From Comamonadaceae bacterium (GTDB taxonomy: Bacteria; Pseudomonadota; Gammaproteobacteria; Burkholderiales; Burkholderiaceae_C): a stretch of DNA of 5,125 nt. The stretch is taken from positions 1-5,125 of the forward strand of contig CANCAO010000157.1 in NCBI GenBank assembly GCA_947374105.1, given 5' to 3'. A program made the translations under genes and the position numbers. The notes beneath the pieces were generated by a model. It searched no databases, was not told the DNA's origin, and was given only the letters and a program-made list of their open reading frames with translations. Position 1 is the first letter of the stretch. Each line of letters opens with the position of its first letter. Positions 1 to 5,125 of this stretch are shown here, one piece after another.

Positions 1-890
1 TCAATAAAAGCGGTCGGATTTACCAGGTGTTGATGCAGGCTGAAGGCCAGTACCGATCCAAGCCGGATGATATTGGCGCGCTCTATGTGCGGGCCAAGTC
101 GGGCCAGATGGTGCCGATTCGCGCCGTGGCCGAGGTCAAGTTTGTGGCCGGCCCTGACTCGGTGCAGCACTTCAACGCGCTGCCCAGCATCCAAATTTTG
201 GGCGAGCCCAAACCCGGTTACAGCTCGGGCCAGGCCATTGCCGCCATGGAGCGGGTGGCTAATCAGGTGCTACCCGCAGATGCGGGTTATGACTGGGGCG
301 GCACCGCCTTTCAGCAAAAGCGCAGCAGCGGGGCGGGGGGATTGGCGCTGGGGGCGGGTATCTTGATGATCTTTTTGATCTTGGCCGCGCAGTATGAAAA
401 ATGGACGCTGCCTTTGTCCGTGTTGCTGGCCTTGCCCTTTGGCATTTTTGGCGCACTGGCGGCGGTGTATTTGCGCCACTTCACTAATGACGTGTACTTC
501 CAGATTGGTCTGGTCACACTCTTGGGTCTATCGGCCAAGAACGCAATTTTGATTGTGGAATTTGCCAGCGTACTGGTGCAGCAAGGTCAGTCGCCCGTGG
601 CGGCGGCACTTGAGGCAGCTCGCCTGCGGTTCAGGCCGATTTTGATGACCTCGTTGGCTTTTATTTTGGGCGTGGTGCCGCTGGCCTTTTCTAGCGGTGC
701 GGGCGCGGCTGCGCGTCAAGCCATCGGTACCGGTGTGCTGGGTGGCATGCTGGCAGCCACCTTCTTGGCGATCTTTTTGGTGCCGCTGTTTTTCAAGCTG
801 GTGAACGACTGGCATTTCAGGAGCAAGCCCGAAGACTATGCCCATGTGAACCAGCCACTGCACCTGGATGGGGGGACGCATCATGGTTAA
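1..890 (+). CDS. RND multidrug efflux pump, inner-membrane subunit (AcrB/MexB type, HAE1 family), 3' part
   Basis: This is the C-terminal part, about 295 residues, of a roughly 1,050-residue proton-driven drug exporter of the inner membrane; the 5' part lies upstream. The frame is open from the first bases (first full codon at 3), so the ATG at 27 is internal. The start matches the end of the second periplasmic porter domain (PDDIGALYVRAKSGQMVPI, then LPSIQILGEPKPG and GYDWGG). Hydrophobic segments corresponding to AcrB TM8-TM12 follow. TM10 carries GLSAKNAILIVEF, whose lysine (codon 537-539) matches the AcrB proton-relay Lys940. The next motif, RLRFRPILMTSLAFILG, keeps the arginine and threonine equivalent to AcrB Arg971 and Thr978, so the proton pathway looks intact. 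A short hydrophilic, His-containing tail ends the protein. The stop overlaps the outer-membrane channel gene, as in MexAB-OprM-like operons. Substrate range cannot be read from this part. Confidence 0.95.
   Translation, partial: NKSGRIYQVLMQAEGQYRSKPDDIGALYVRAKSGQMVPIRAVAEVKFVAGPDSVQHFNALPSIQILGEPKPGYSSGQAIAAMERVANQVLPADAGYDWGGTAFQQKRSSGAGGLALGAGILMIFLILAAQYEKWTLPLSVLLALPFGIFGALAAVYLRHFTNDVYFQIGLVTLLGLSAKNAILIVEFASVLVQQGQSPVAAALEAARLRFRPILMTSLAFILGVVPLAFSSGAGAAARQAIGTGVLGGMLAATFLAIFLVPLFFKLVNDWHFRSKPEDYAHVNQPLHLDGGTHHG
870..876 (+). promoter_or_regulatory. Purine-rich ribosome binding site for the outer-membrane channel gene
   Basis: GGGGGGA ends 6 nt before the ATG at 883. This favours 883 over the in-frame ATG at 868, which would overlap this site and has no comparable site before it. 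It lies inside the end of the pump gene, so translation of the two genes is probably coupled. TTG at 931 is a third possible start (see findings). Confidence 0.5.
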
Positions 891-2355
891 GAAGTTTGCT
901 CCCTTACCGTTCGCCCTGAGCGCCCTGAGCTTGTCGAAGGGTTTGCAGTTTGCTATGACTTTGGTAGCTGCTTGTGCACTGTCTGCGTGTGGTGTGGCCA
1001 AATTAGGCCCTGATTATCAGCGCCCAGCAATGGACCTACCCAGCAGCATACTTGCGCCAGGCCAAGCCACCGATGTGAACTGGCTGGCCTGGTGGAAGAG
1101 CTTTAAAGACCCGGTGCTGGATGCCCTGTTGCAAGAGGCGGCCACCCACAGTCAGGATCTGGCATTGGCCAGCGCTCGCATGGCTGAGGCACGTGCCATC
1201 CTGGATCAAAACCAGTCCAACTTCTACCCCACGGTGGACTTGAACGCGGGTTCTACGCGCCAGCGCACCAGTCAAAATGCCAGCAGCTTTGTGCCCAGCG
1301 TTGGTTCGTACTCCAGCAGCCAGCAATTGGGTCTGAGTGCCAGCTATGAGGTGGATTTTTGGGGTAAATACCAGCGCGCCGATGAAGCCGCCCGCGCGCG
1401 CCTGCTGGGTCAAACCGCTGCGCGCGGCACGGTGCTCACCACGCTGTACGCTAATGTGGCGCAAAGCTATTTCGCCTTGCGTGCCCTGGACGCACAGCAG
1501 ACACTGGGCGAGCAAACCTTGAGCTCAAGGCAGGAAGCCCTGCGCTTGCAGCAACTTCGCTTCCAGTCTGGTGTCATTGGTGAAATTGACTTCAGGCAAG
1601 CGGAATCCGAAGCGCTCAGCGTGCAAGCCACCCTGCAACAAACTCGGCAAAACCGCAGCAACACCGAATCGAGCCTGGCTTTGCTGTTGGGGCGCAAACC
1701 TGCTGAGATCCTGCACCCCGTCTTTGTACGCGGTGCCGACGTGGGCGCGCTCTATGCGGGGCAAGTCATACCCGCCAATTTGCCCTCGGACGTGCTCACC
1801 CTGCGCCCCGATGTGGTGAGTGCCGAGCAAGCCCTGATCGCGGCCAACGCCGAAATCGGCCAAGCCCGTGCCGCCTACTTTCCCAAGCTGAGCCTGACGG
1901 CGGGTTACGGGCAGCAATCGCAAGACCTTGTCAACCTGTTCGACCCGGCTTCGATGGTCTGGAACCTGATTGGCAATTTGACCCAACCCATCTTCCGTGC
2001 CGGTGCGGCAGAAGCGGTCGTGGCTGCCGCTAACGCCCGCCAGCAGCAGGCCTTAGCCCAGTACACACAAGTTGTGCAAAACGCTTTTCGCGATGTACAT
2101 GACGCACTCAACAATGTTGCTGCTGGGCGTGAAATCGTGTCCACCACCGCTCAGCGCATTGAGGCACTACGAACAAGCTTGCGTTTGGCCGATTTGCGTT
2201 ACAGAGCTGGCTATGCCGGTTACTTGGAGGTGCTCAACGCTCAGCGTGATTTGGCGCAAGCCCAAACTGGTTTGCTTGAGTTTCAGCGCATTCAGTTAAG
2301 TGCGCTGGTGACTTTGTACAAAGCCTTGGGCGCAGGATGGGATGCAAAAATCTGA
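883..2355 (+). CDS. Outer-membrane efflux channel lipoprotein (NodT/OprM family, TolC-like)
   Basis: Trimeric outer-membrane duct that completes an RND efflux pump; 490 residues from the ATG at 883, normal for the family. The signal peptide ends in a lipobox, LSAC, with the lipidated Cys at residue 36, followed by the usual LGPDYQRP start of NodT proteins. Two TolC-like OEP repeats follow. The first holds WWKSFKDPVLDALLQEA, YEVDFWGKY (155-163) and the Q/A-rich helices with LRFQSGVIGEIDFRQAES. The second begins with LPSDVLTLRPDVVSAEQAL (RPD at 308-310), then IGQARAAYFPKLSLTAGYG, LTQPIFRAGA and YRAGYAGYLEVLNAQRDLAQ. The gene overlaps the pump gene by 8 bp, so they share an operon. Unusually, codons 9-20 are made by a dispersed repeat, lengthening the region before the hydrophobic core; ATG 883 is therefore likely but not certain as start. 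Family assignment is secure; substrate is unknown. Confidence 0.95.
   Translation: MVKKFAPLPFALSALSLSKGLQFAMTLVAACALSACGVAKLGPDYQRPAMDLPSSILAPGQATDVNWLAWWKSFKDPVLDALLQEAATHSQDLALASARMAEARAILDQNQSNFYPTVDLNAGSTRQRTSQNASSFVPSVGSYSSSQQLGLSASYEVDFWGKYQRADEAARARLLGQTAARGTVLTTLYANVAQSYFALRALDAQQTLGEQTLSSRQEALRLQQLRFQSGVIGEIDFRQAESEALSVQATLQQTRQNRSNTESSLALLLGRKPAEILHPVFVRGADVGALYAGQVIPANLPSDVLTLRPDVVSAEQALIAANAEIGQARAAYFPKLSLTAGYGQQSQDLVNLFDPASMVWNLIGNLTQPIFRAGAAEAVVAAANARQQQALAQYTQVVQNAFRDVHDALNNVAAGREIVSTTAQRIEALRTSLRLADLRYRAGYAGYLEVLNAQRDLAQAQTGLLEFQRIQLSALVTLYKALGAGWDAKI
907..941 (+). repeat. Dispersed REP-like repeat ('LSLSKG' / 'FDKLRANG' type) inside a coding region
   Basis: The segment begins CCGTTCGCCCTGAG and ends CTTGTCGAAGGG, the two halves of a 26-bp imperfect palindrome that I recall as scattered through many betaproteobacterial genomes. 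The ends CCGTTCG and CGAAGGG pair with one mismatch. Here the copy is 35 bp because the 9-mer CGCCCTGAG occurs twice in tandem (912-920 and 921-929), read in this gene as ALS-ALS. The opposite strand reads as FDKLRALRANG, the common artefact signature. No second copy was seen in the window. The repeat's identity rests on memory of the motif, not on a search. Confidence 0.8.
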
Positions 2356-2390
2356 GTCAATAAGCGATCTAATTCCTGATCAAAATTTCA

Positions 2391-2420
2391 AGTCACATTG
2401 ATTTGACTCTTCATTTTTTT
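2391..2420 (+). terminator. Weak candidate terminator after the efflux operon
   Basis: AGTCA (2391-2395) can pair with TGACT (2404-2408) around an 8-nt loop, followed by TTCA and then seven T (2414-2420). The stem is short and AT-rich, so this is suggestive only. A longer-range alternative pairs GAGTCAA (2354-2360, overlapping the TGA stop) with TTGACTC (2403-2409). The position, just after the last efflux gene, is what is expected of a terminator. Confidence 0.3.
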
Positions 2421-2435
2421 CAGGGTTTACCCGGC

Positions 2436-2463
2436 CTATTTTCCAAAAGTGCAGAGGTATGAT
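2436..2463 (+). promoter_or_regulatory. Possible promoter for the Bug/6PGDH gene group
   Basis: TATGAT (2458-2463) matches five of six bases of the sigma-70 -10 consensus and lies 47 nt before the GTG start. The sequence about 17 bases upstream (around CTATTT) is a poor -35 box. The rest of the 155-bp gap is AT-rich and holds no gene. Weak evidence; a promoter somewhere in this gap is likely because the functional group changes here. Confidence 0.25.
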
Positions 2464-2499
2464 GACTTGATAAGTAGACGCGATTCATCTCTCATTCAT

Positions 2500-2504
2500 A
2501 GGAA
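2500..2504 (+). promoter_or_regulatory. Ribosome binding site supporting a GTG start
   Basis: AGGAA lies 6 nt before the GTG at 2511. It supports this GTG rather than a downstream ATG (codon 23), which would remove the whole signal peptide. Confidence 0.6.
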
Positions 2505-2510
2505 AAAATT

Positions 2511-3485
2511 GTGCACACCAAACCTCATTATTTGACCCGCCGTGATTTGTTGGGTGCTACAGCCGCAGTTTTGCCAATGAGTTTGTTTGCACAGGCGAGT
2601 GCCTATCCGAACCGTCCAATTGAGCTGATCGTGCCTGCTGGCGCTGGTGGCGGAACCGATGTGTTGGCGCGCGTGTTTGCAGATGTGGCGCGTAAACATT
2701 TGTCTCAGCCAATTACCGTGGTTAATCGGCCAGGTGCATCGGGCATGATTGGACATGGCGAAATGATTAACGCCAAACCCGATGGCTACAAGATTGCAAT
2801 GGTGTTTGCTGAAATCGTGATCGTGCCGCACATGGGACTCACCAAGCTGTCGTATGAAGATTTCGTGCCCATTGCCCAACTCAACGCCGATCCCGCTGCT
2901 GTGACTGTGCGCACCGATGCGCCCTGGAAAACCATTGAAGAATTCTTGGCGGCAGCCAAAGAGAAAAATGGCACCATGTCCATGGGCAATTCAGGTCCAG
3001 GCTCTATCTGGCACCTTGCCGCCGCAGCTATCGAAGATAAGACGGGCGTGAAGTTCAACCACATTGCTTTTGGTGGTGCTGCCCCTGCGGCGCTGTCCTT
3101 GCTGGGTGGTCACTTGGACGCGATAGCCGTCAGCCCTGGCGAAGTCGCAGCACATGTGTTGGGCGGCAAGTTGCGTACCTTGGCCGTAGCAGCAGACAAA
3201 CGCCTCAAGGGTTTTGACAGCGTTCCAACCTTTAAGGAGCGTGGCTTGGATATATCTATGGGCACTTGGCGTGGCCTGGGTGCCCCCAAAGGAACGCCGT
3301 CCGACGTGTTGGCAATTTTGGCCTTGGCGGCACGCAAATGTGCTGACGAGCCCGCCCTCAAAGAAGGCTTGGAGCGCCTGAGTATGGGATGGAGCTACGC
3401 GGATGCAGAGACGTTTCGAGCCAATATGAAGCGCGATAACGACTATTTCAAAGGACTGGTGGGCAAGTTGGGTTTGAAAGCTTGA
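2511..3485 (+). CDS. Bug/TctC-family periplasmic substrate-binding protein, Tat-like signal
   Basis: Periplasmic solute-binding protein of the Bug (TctC) family, which usually binds small carboxylates or related amides and aromatics; 324 residues, the normal family length. The GTG start gives an N-terminus with LTRRDLLG (8-15), a twin-arginine motif before a hydrophobic stretch, and a likely cleavage after AQA (29) or ASA (31). The mature protein begins YPNRPIELIVPAGAGGGTD with the family loop GGGTDVLAR (46-54), then ITVVNRPGASGMIG and the KPDGYKIAM motif. Later come GGAAPAALSLLGGHLDA and GTWRGLGAPKGTP, the typical second-lobe motifs. No TctA/TctB membrane genes are seen, as is common for orphan Bug genes in Burkholderiales. 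It leads a probable unit with the 6-phosphogluconate dehydrogenase 29 bp downstream. The ligand cannot be deduced; the neighbour hints weakly at a sugar acid. Confidence 0.93.
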   Translation: MHTKPHYLTRRDLLGATAAVLPMSLFAQASAYPNRPIELIVPAGAGGGTDVLARVFADVARKHLSQPITVVNRPGASGMIGHGEMINAKPDGYKIAMVFAEIVIVPHMGLTKLSYEDFVPIAQLNADPAAVTVRTDAPWKTIEEFLAAAKEKNGTMSMGNSGPGSIWHLAAAAIEDKTGVKFNHIAFGGAAPAALSLLGGHLDAIAVSPGEVAAHVLGGKLRTLAVAADKRLKGFDSVPTFKERGLDISMGTWRGLGAPKGTPSDVLAILALAARKCADEPALKEGLERLSMGWSYADAETFRANMKRDNDYFKGLVGKLGLKA

Positions 3486-3514
3486 ACCACACTGTCAAAT
3501 AAGAATAATTTTCC

Positions 3515-4489
3515 ATGACATCTTCCAAGACGCATATGCCTGCACCTGCAACTGAAGCTCCTTCGATCTCTCTCCCCAGTTTAAGTTTCGGTCTAATTGG
3601 TCTAGGAAAAATGGGCGCCAACATGGTGCGCCGCCTGGCCAGACAGGACATTCGAGCTGCGGTGTTCGACCAAGACGCTGCGGTGACCAGTGCTTTATCG
3701 ATGGAGGTTAATGCTCTGGCTTGTACTTCCTTGGCCGACATGGTTAGCCAACTTGCCACGCCACGTGTTCTGTGGATGATGCTGCCTTCAGGCGAAGTTA
3801 CAGAATCCACGTTGGCTCAGTTACAGGCATTGGCTTCCCCTGGCGATACTTTGGTTGACGGTGCTAACAGTAACTACAAAGATTCTGTACGCCGTGCTGC
3901 TCAGGCTCAAGAGTTGGGCTTTCACTACATGGATGCCGGTGTGTCGGGTGGAATACATGGCTTGGCCAATGGCTACTGTTTGATGGTGGGTGGCAGCCCA
4001 GCTGCACTGCAAGCGGTACAGCCCTACTTAGAAATCCTGGCCCCGGCCGCCGACACAGGCTGGCTGCATGCTGGCCCTGCGGGGGCTGGGCATTTCACCA
4101 AAATGATTCATAACGGCATTGAGTACGGCATGATGGCCGCCTTGGCCGAGGGACTGTCGCTTTTGAAAGCGAAAAAAGATTTCGACATTGACCTGGCCGA
4201 CGTGACCGAGTTGTGGCGTCACGGCTCGGTGGTACGGTCATGGCTATTGGATTTGACCGCGCAAACCCTACAAGCTGATCAGTCTTTAGAACACATCAAA
4301 GCCCATGTTCCCGACTCAGGCGAAGGACGTTGGACGGCCAACGAAAGCATTGAATTGGGTGTGCCAACACCTGTGATGACTATGGCGTTGATGTCGCGTT
4401 TTGCGAGCCAGGGAGCAGACGATTACGCCAGCAAATTACTCTCCAAAATGCGCCAAGGCTTTGGTGGACATGCGGTTGGAACGACCTGA
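3515..4489 (+). CDS. gnd: 6-phosphogluconate dehydrogenase, decarboxylating, short (GndA/YqeC) form
   Basis: Cytosolic enzyme oxidising and decarboxylating 6-phosphogluconate to ribulose 5-phosphate. At 324 residues it belongs to the short form (about 300-330), not the 470-residue form of E. coli. The Rossmann loop is GLIGLGKMG (26-34). The second strand ends VFDQD, and Asp52 there, in place of the Asn-Arg-Thr typical of NADP enzymes, suggests NAD+ preference (inference). Substrate motifs are intact: DGANSNYKDS (115-124), GVSGGIHGLANGYCLMVGG (142-160) and HFTKMIHNGIEYGMM (193-207) with the expected catalytic Lys196 and Glu203. The C-terminal helical domain has SGEGRWTANESIELGVPTP. The N-terminus carries about 24 extra Ser/Pro/Ala-rich residues; ATG 3536 is an alternative start giving 317 residues. 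Neither start has a strong ribosome binding site (AAGAA at 3501-3505, AAGA at 3527-3530). It lies between two Bug genes and is probably co-transcribed with the first. A related beta-hydroxyacid dehydrogenase is less likely given the NGIEYG and GEGRWT motifs. Confidence 0.93.
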   Translation: MTSSKTHMPAPATEAPSISLPSLSFGLIGLGKMGANMVRRLARQDIRAAVFDQDAAVTSALSMEVNALACTSLADMVSQLATPRVLWMMLPSGEVTESTLAQLQALASPGDTLVDGANSNYKDSVRRAAQAQELGFHYMDAGVSGGIHGLANGYCLMVGGSPAALQAVQPYLEILAPAADTGWLHAGPAGAGHFTKMIHNGIEYGMMAALAEGLSLLKAKKDFDIDLADVTELWRHGSVVRSWLLDLTAQTLQADQSLEHIKAHVPDSGEGRWTANESIELGVPTPVMTMALMSRFASQGADDYASKLLSKMRQGFGGHAVGTT

Positions 4490-4493
4490 TTAA

Positions 4494-4515
4494 GGTGCAT
4501 TTCTGCTGCTGCACT
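4494..4515 (+). terminator. Weak hairpin after the 6PGDH gene
   Basis: GGTGCA (4494-4499) can pair with TGCACT (4510-4515), the outermost pair being G-U, around a 10-nt loop. The following ATTTCTATT has only a broken T run, so it may be a weak or leaky terminator or chance. The remainder of the 103-bp gap shows no gene and no convincing promoter; the next gene may be read through from upstream or have its own promoter. Confidence 0.2.
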
Positions 4516-4579
4516 ATTTCTATTGGATAACTCAATCTCAGTATTGGGAAATGGCAAATATCCTCGCGTGAAATTCTTC

Positions 4580-4584
4580 AAAGG
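4580..4584 (+). promoter_or_regulatory. Ribosome binding site of the second Bug/TctC gene
   Basis: AAAGG lies 8 nt before ATG 4593. The start is a doubled ATGATG, so initiation at 4596 would remove only one residue. Confidence 0.55.
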
Positions 4585-4592
4585 TAAACCAC

Positions 4593-5125
4593 ATGATGTT
4601 CAGCTCAGTTAAGGCAGCCCTGTTACTCTGTGCCGTCTCGTTATTCGGTAACGTTGCGCTGTCTCAGCCTGTGGTGTGGCCGCAAAAAGCTATCAAGATC
4701 ATCATTCCAGCTGCGGCGGGGTCTGCGCCTGACATCATGACACGCATAGTGGCTCTAGAGTTACAAAAACGTCTTGGGCAACCGGTGGTAGCAGAGAATA
4801 AACCCGGCGCGGGTGGGGCGCTGGGCTCAGACATCGTGGCCAAGGCCGCGCCTGATGGCTACACCTTGGTCATGGGCAACATCGGATCGCACGCCATGAA
4901 CGTGGGCGTGTATCCAAAGTTACCCTACAACCCCATTAAAGATTTTGAGGCTATTGCCATGGTGGCGATCACGCCCAGTGTGATGACCATCTCTAGCGAA
5001 TCACCTATCAAATCGCTGAAAGAGTTCATTGAGTACGCACGTCAAGAGGGGAAAAACGGCGAGCTCATCACCTTCTCATCAGGGGGCAACGGCAGCTCGT
5101 CGCACTTGGCGGGCGAGTACATGAA
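4593..5125 (+). CDS. Bug/TctC-family periplasmic substrate-binding protein, Sec signal, 5' part
   Basis: First 177 codons of a second Bug/TctC solute-binding protein; the frame is open to the window edge, and family members are about 325 residues, so just over half is present. The N-terminus has Lys7, a hydrophobic core (AALLLCAVSLFGNVA) and a likely cleavage after ALS (24), a Sec-type signal without twin arginines, unlike the first Bug gene. The mature part begins with WPQKAIKIIIPAAAGSAPD (29-47), where the usual glycine-rich loop is replaced by AAGSAPD. It continues with LGQPVVAENKPGAGGALGSD, the KAAPDGYTLVMG motif and YNPIKDFEAIAMV, all family features. The protein differs clearly from the upstream Bug protein, so this is not a recent tandem duplication. 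It lies 103 bp after the 6PGDH gene in the same direction, possibly in the same unit. Ligand unknown. Confidence 0.92.
   Translation, partial: MMFSSVKAALLLCAVSLFGNVALSQPVVWPQKAIKIIIPAAAGSAPDIMTRIVALELQKRLGQPVVAENKPGAGGALGSDIVAKAAPDGYTLVMGNIGSHAMNVGVYPKLPYNPIKDFEAIAMVAITPSVMTISSESPIKSLKEFIEYARQEGKNGELITFSSGGNGSSSHLAGEYM

Noticed and set aside
27..29. ATG 27 as the start of a short membrane protein
   Set aside because: The frame is open upstream and its codons (GRIYQV) continue the AcrB-like porter domain, so this is an internal methionine of a gene cut by the window edge.
868..882. ATG 868 as start of the outer-membrane channel gene
   Set aside because: It lacks a ribosome binding site, would place the G-rich site inside the gene, and adds GGRI before an otherwise typical MVKK start.
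528..1001. Minus-strand open frame of 157 codons opposite the pump end and channel start
   Set aside because: It is antisense to two clearly recognised genes, has no domain character, and its FDKLRALRANG stretch is only the dispersed repeat read on the other strand.
1036..1986. Long minus-strand open frames opposite the outer-membrane channel gene (1036-1515 and 1525-1986)
   Set aside because: They mirror the strongly conserved NodT coding frame, and their composition is that expected of a shadow frame in moderately GC-rich DNA.
2496..2879. Minus-strand 127-codon open frame opposite the first Bug gene
   Set aside because: Antisense to a well-supported family member, with no recognisable motif and His/Cys-rich shadow composition.
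2511..5125. Tandem duplication of a Bug gene around gnd
   Set aside because: The two proteins differ in signal type, ligand-loop sequence and most positions outside family motifs, so they are old paralogues rather than a recent duplication.

Overview
The window looks like ordinary chromosome of a betaproteobacterium in the order Burkholderiales, most likely the family Comamonadaceae (a Rhodoferax, Polaromonas or Limnohabitans-like organism). Three things suggest this. Orphan Bug/TctC periplasmic binding proteins, typical of this group, occur twice in about 2.6 kb. The RND/NodT efflux genes match the usual proteobacterial type. A copy of the short dispersed repeat read in proteins as 'LSLSKG' or, on the other strand, 'FDKLRANG' is present; I recall it as common in these genomes. 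The genus is inference.

Layout: all five genes lie on the + strand. Positions 1-890 hold the 3' end of an AcrB/MexB-type RND inner-membrane pump. It overlaps by 8 bp the gene for its outer-membrane channel, a NodT/OprM-type lipoprotein (883-2355). These are the last two genes of what is probably a three-gene efflux operon, with the membrane-fusion protein expected upstream of the window. The lipoprotein signal-peptide region contains the dispersed repeat (907-941), carrying an internal 9-bp tandem duplication that keeps the reading frame open.

After a 155-bp gap with a weak possible terminator and promoter, a second group begins: a Bug/TctC binding protein with a Tat-like signal (2511-3485), a short-form 6-phosphogluconate dehydrogenase (3515-4489), and a second, divergent Bug/TctC protein with a Sec-type signal (4593 to beyond the window edge). 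The first two are 29 bp apart and probably co-transcribed; the third follows a 103-bp gap. No TctA/TctB membrane subunits are visible. A working reading is uptake or sensing of an organic or sugar acid next to an oxidative sugar-acid step, but the ligands cannot be read from the sequence.

No RNA genes, CRISPR arrays, insertion sequences or phage genes were seen. I do not see a previously undescribed system here. The points most worth checking are the repeat inside the lipoprotein signal region with its effect on the true start, and the Bug-6PGDH-Bug arrangement.
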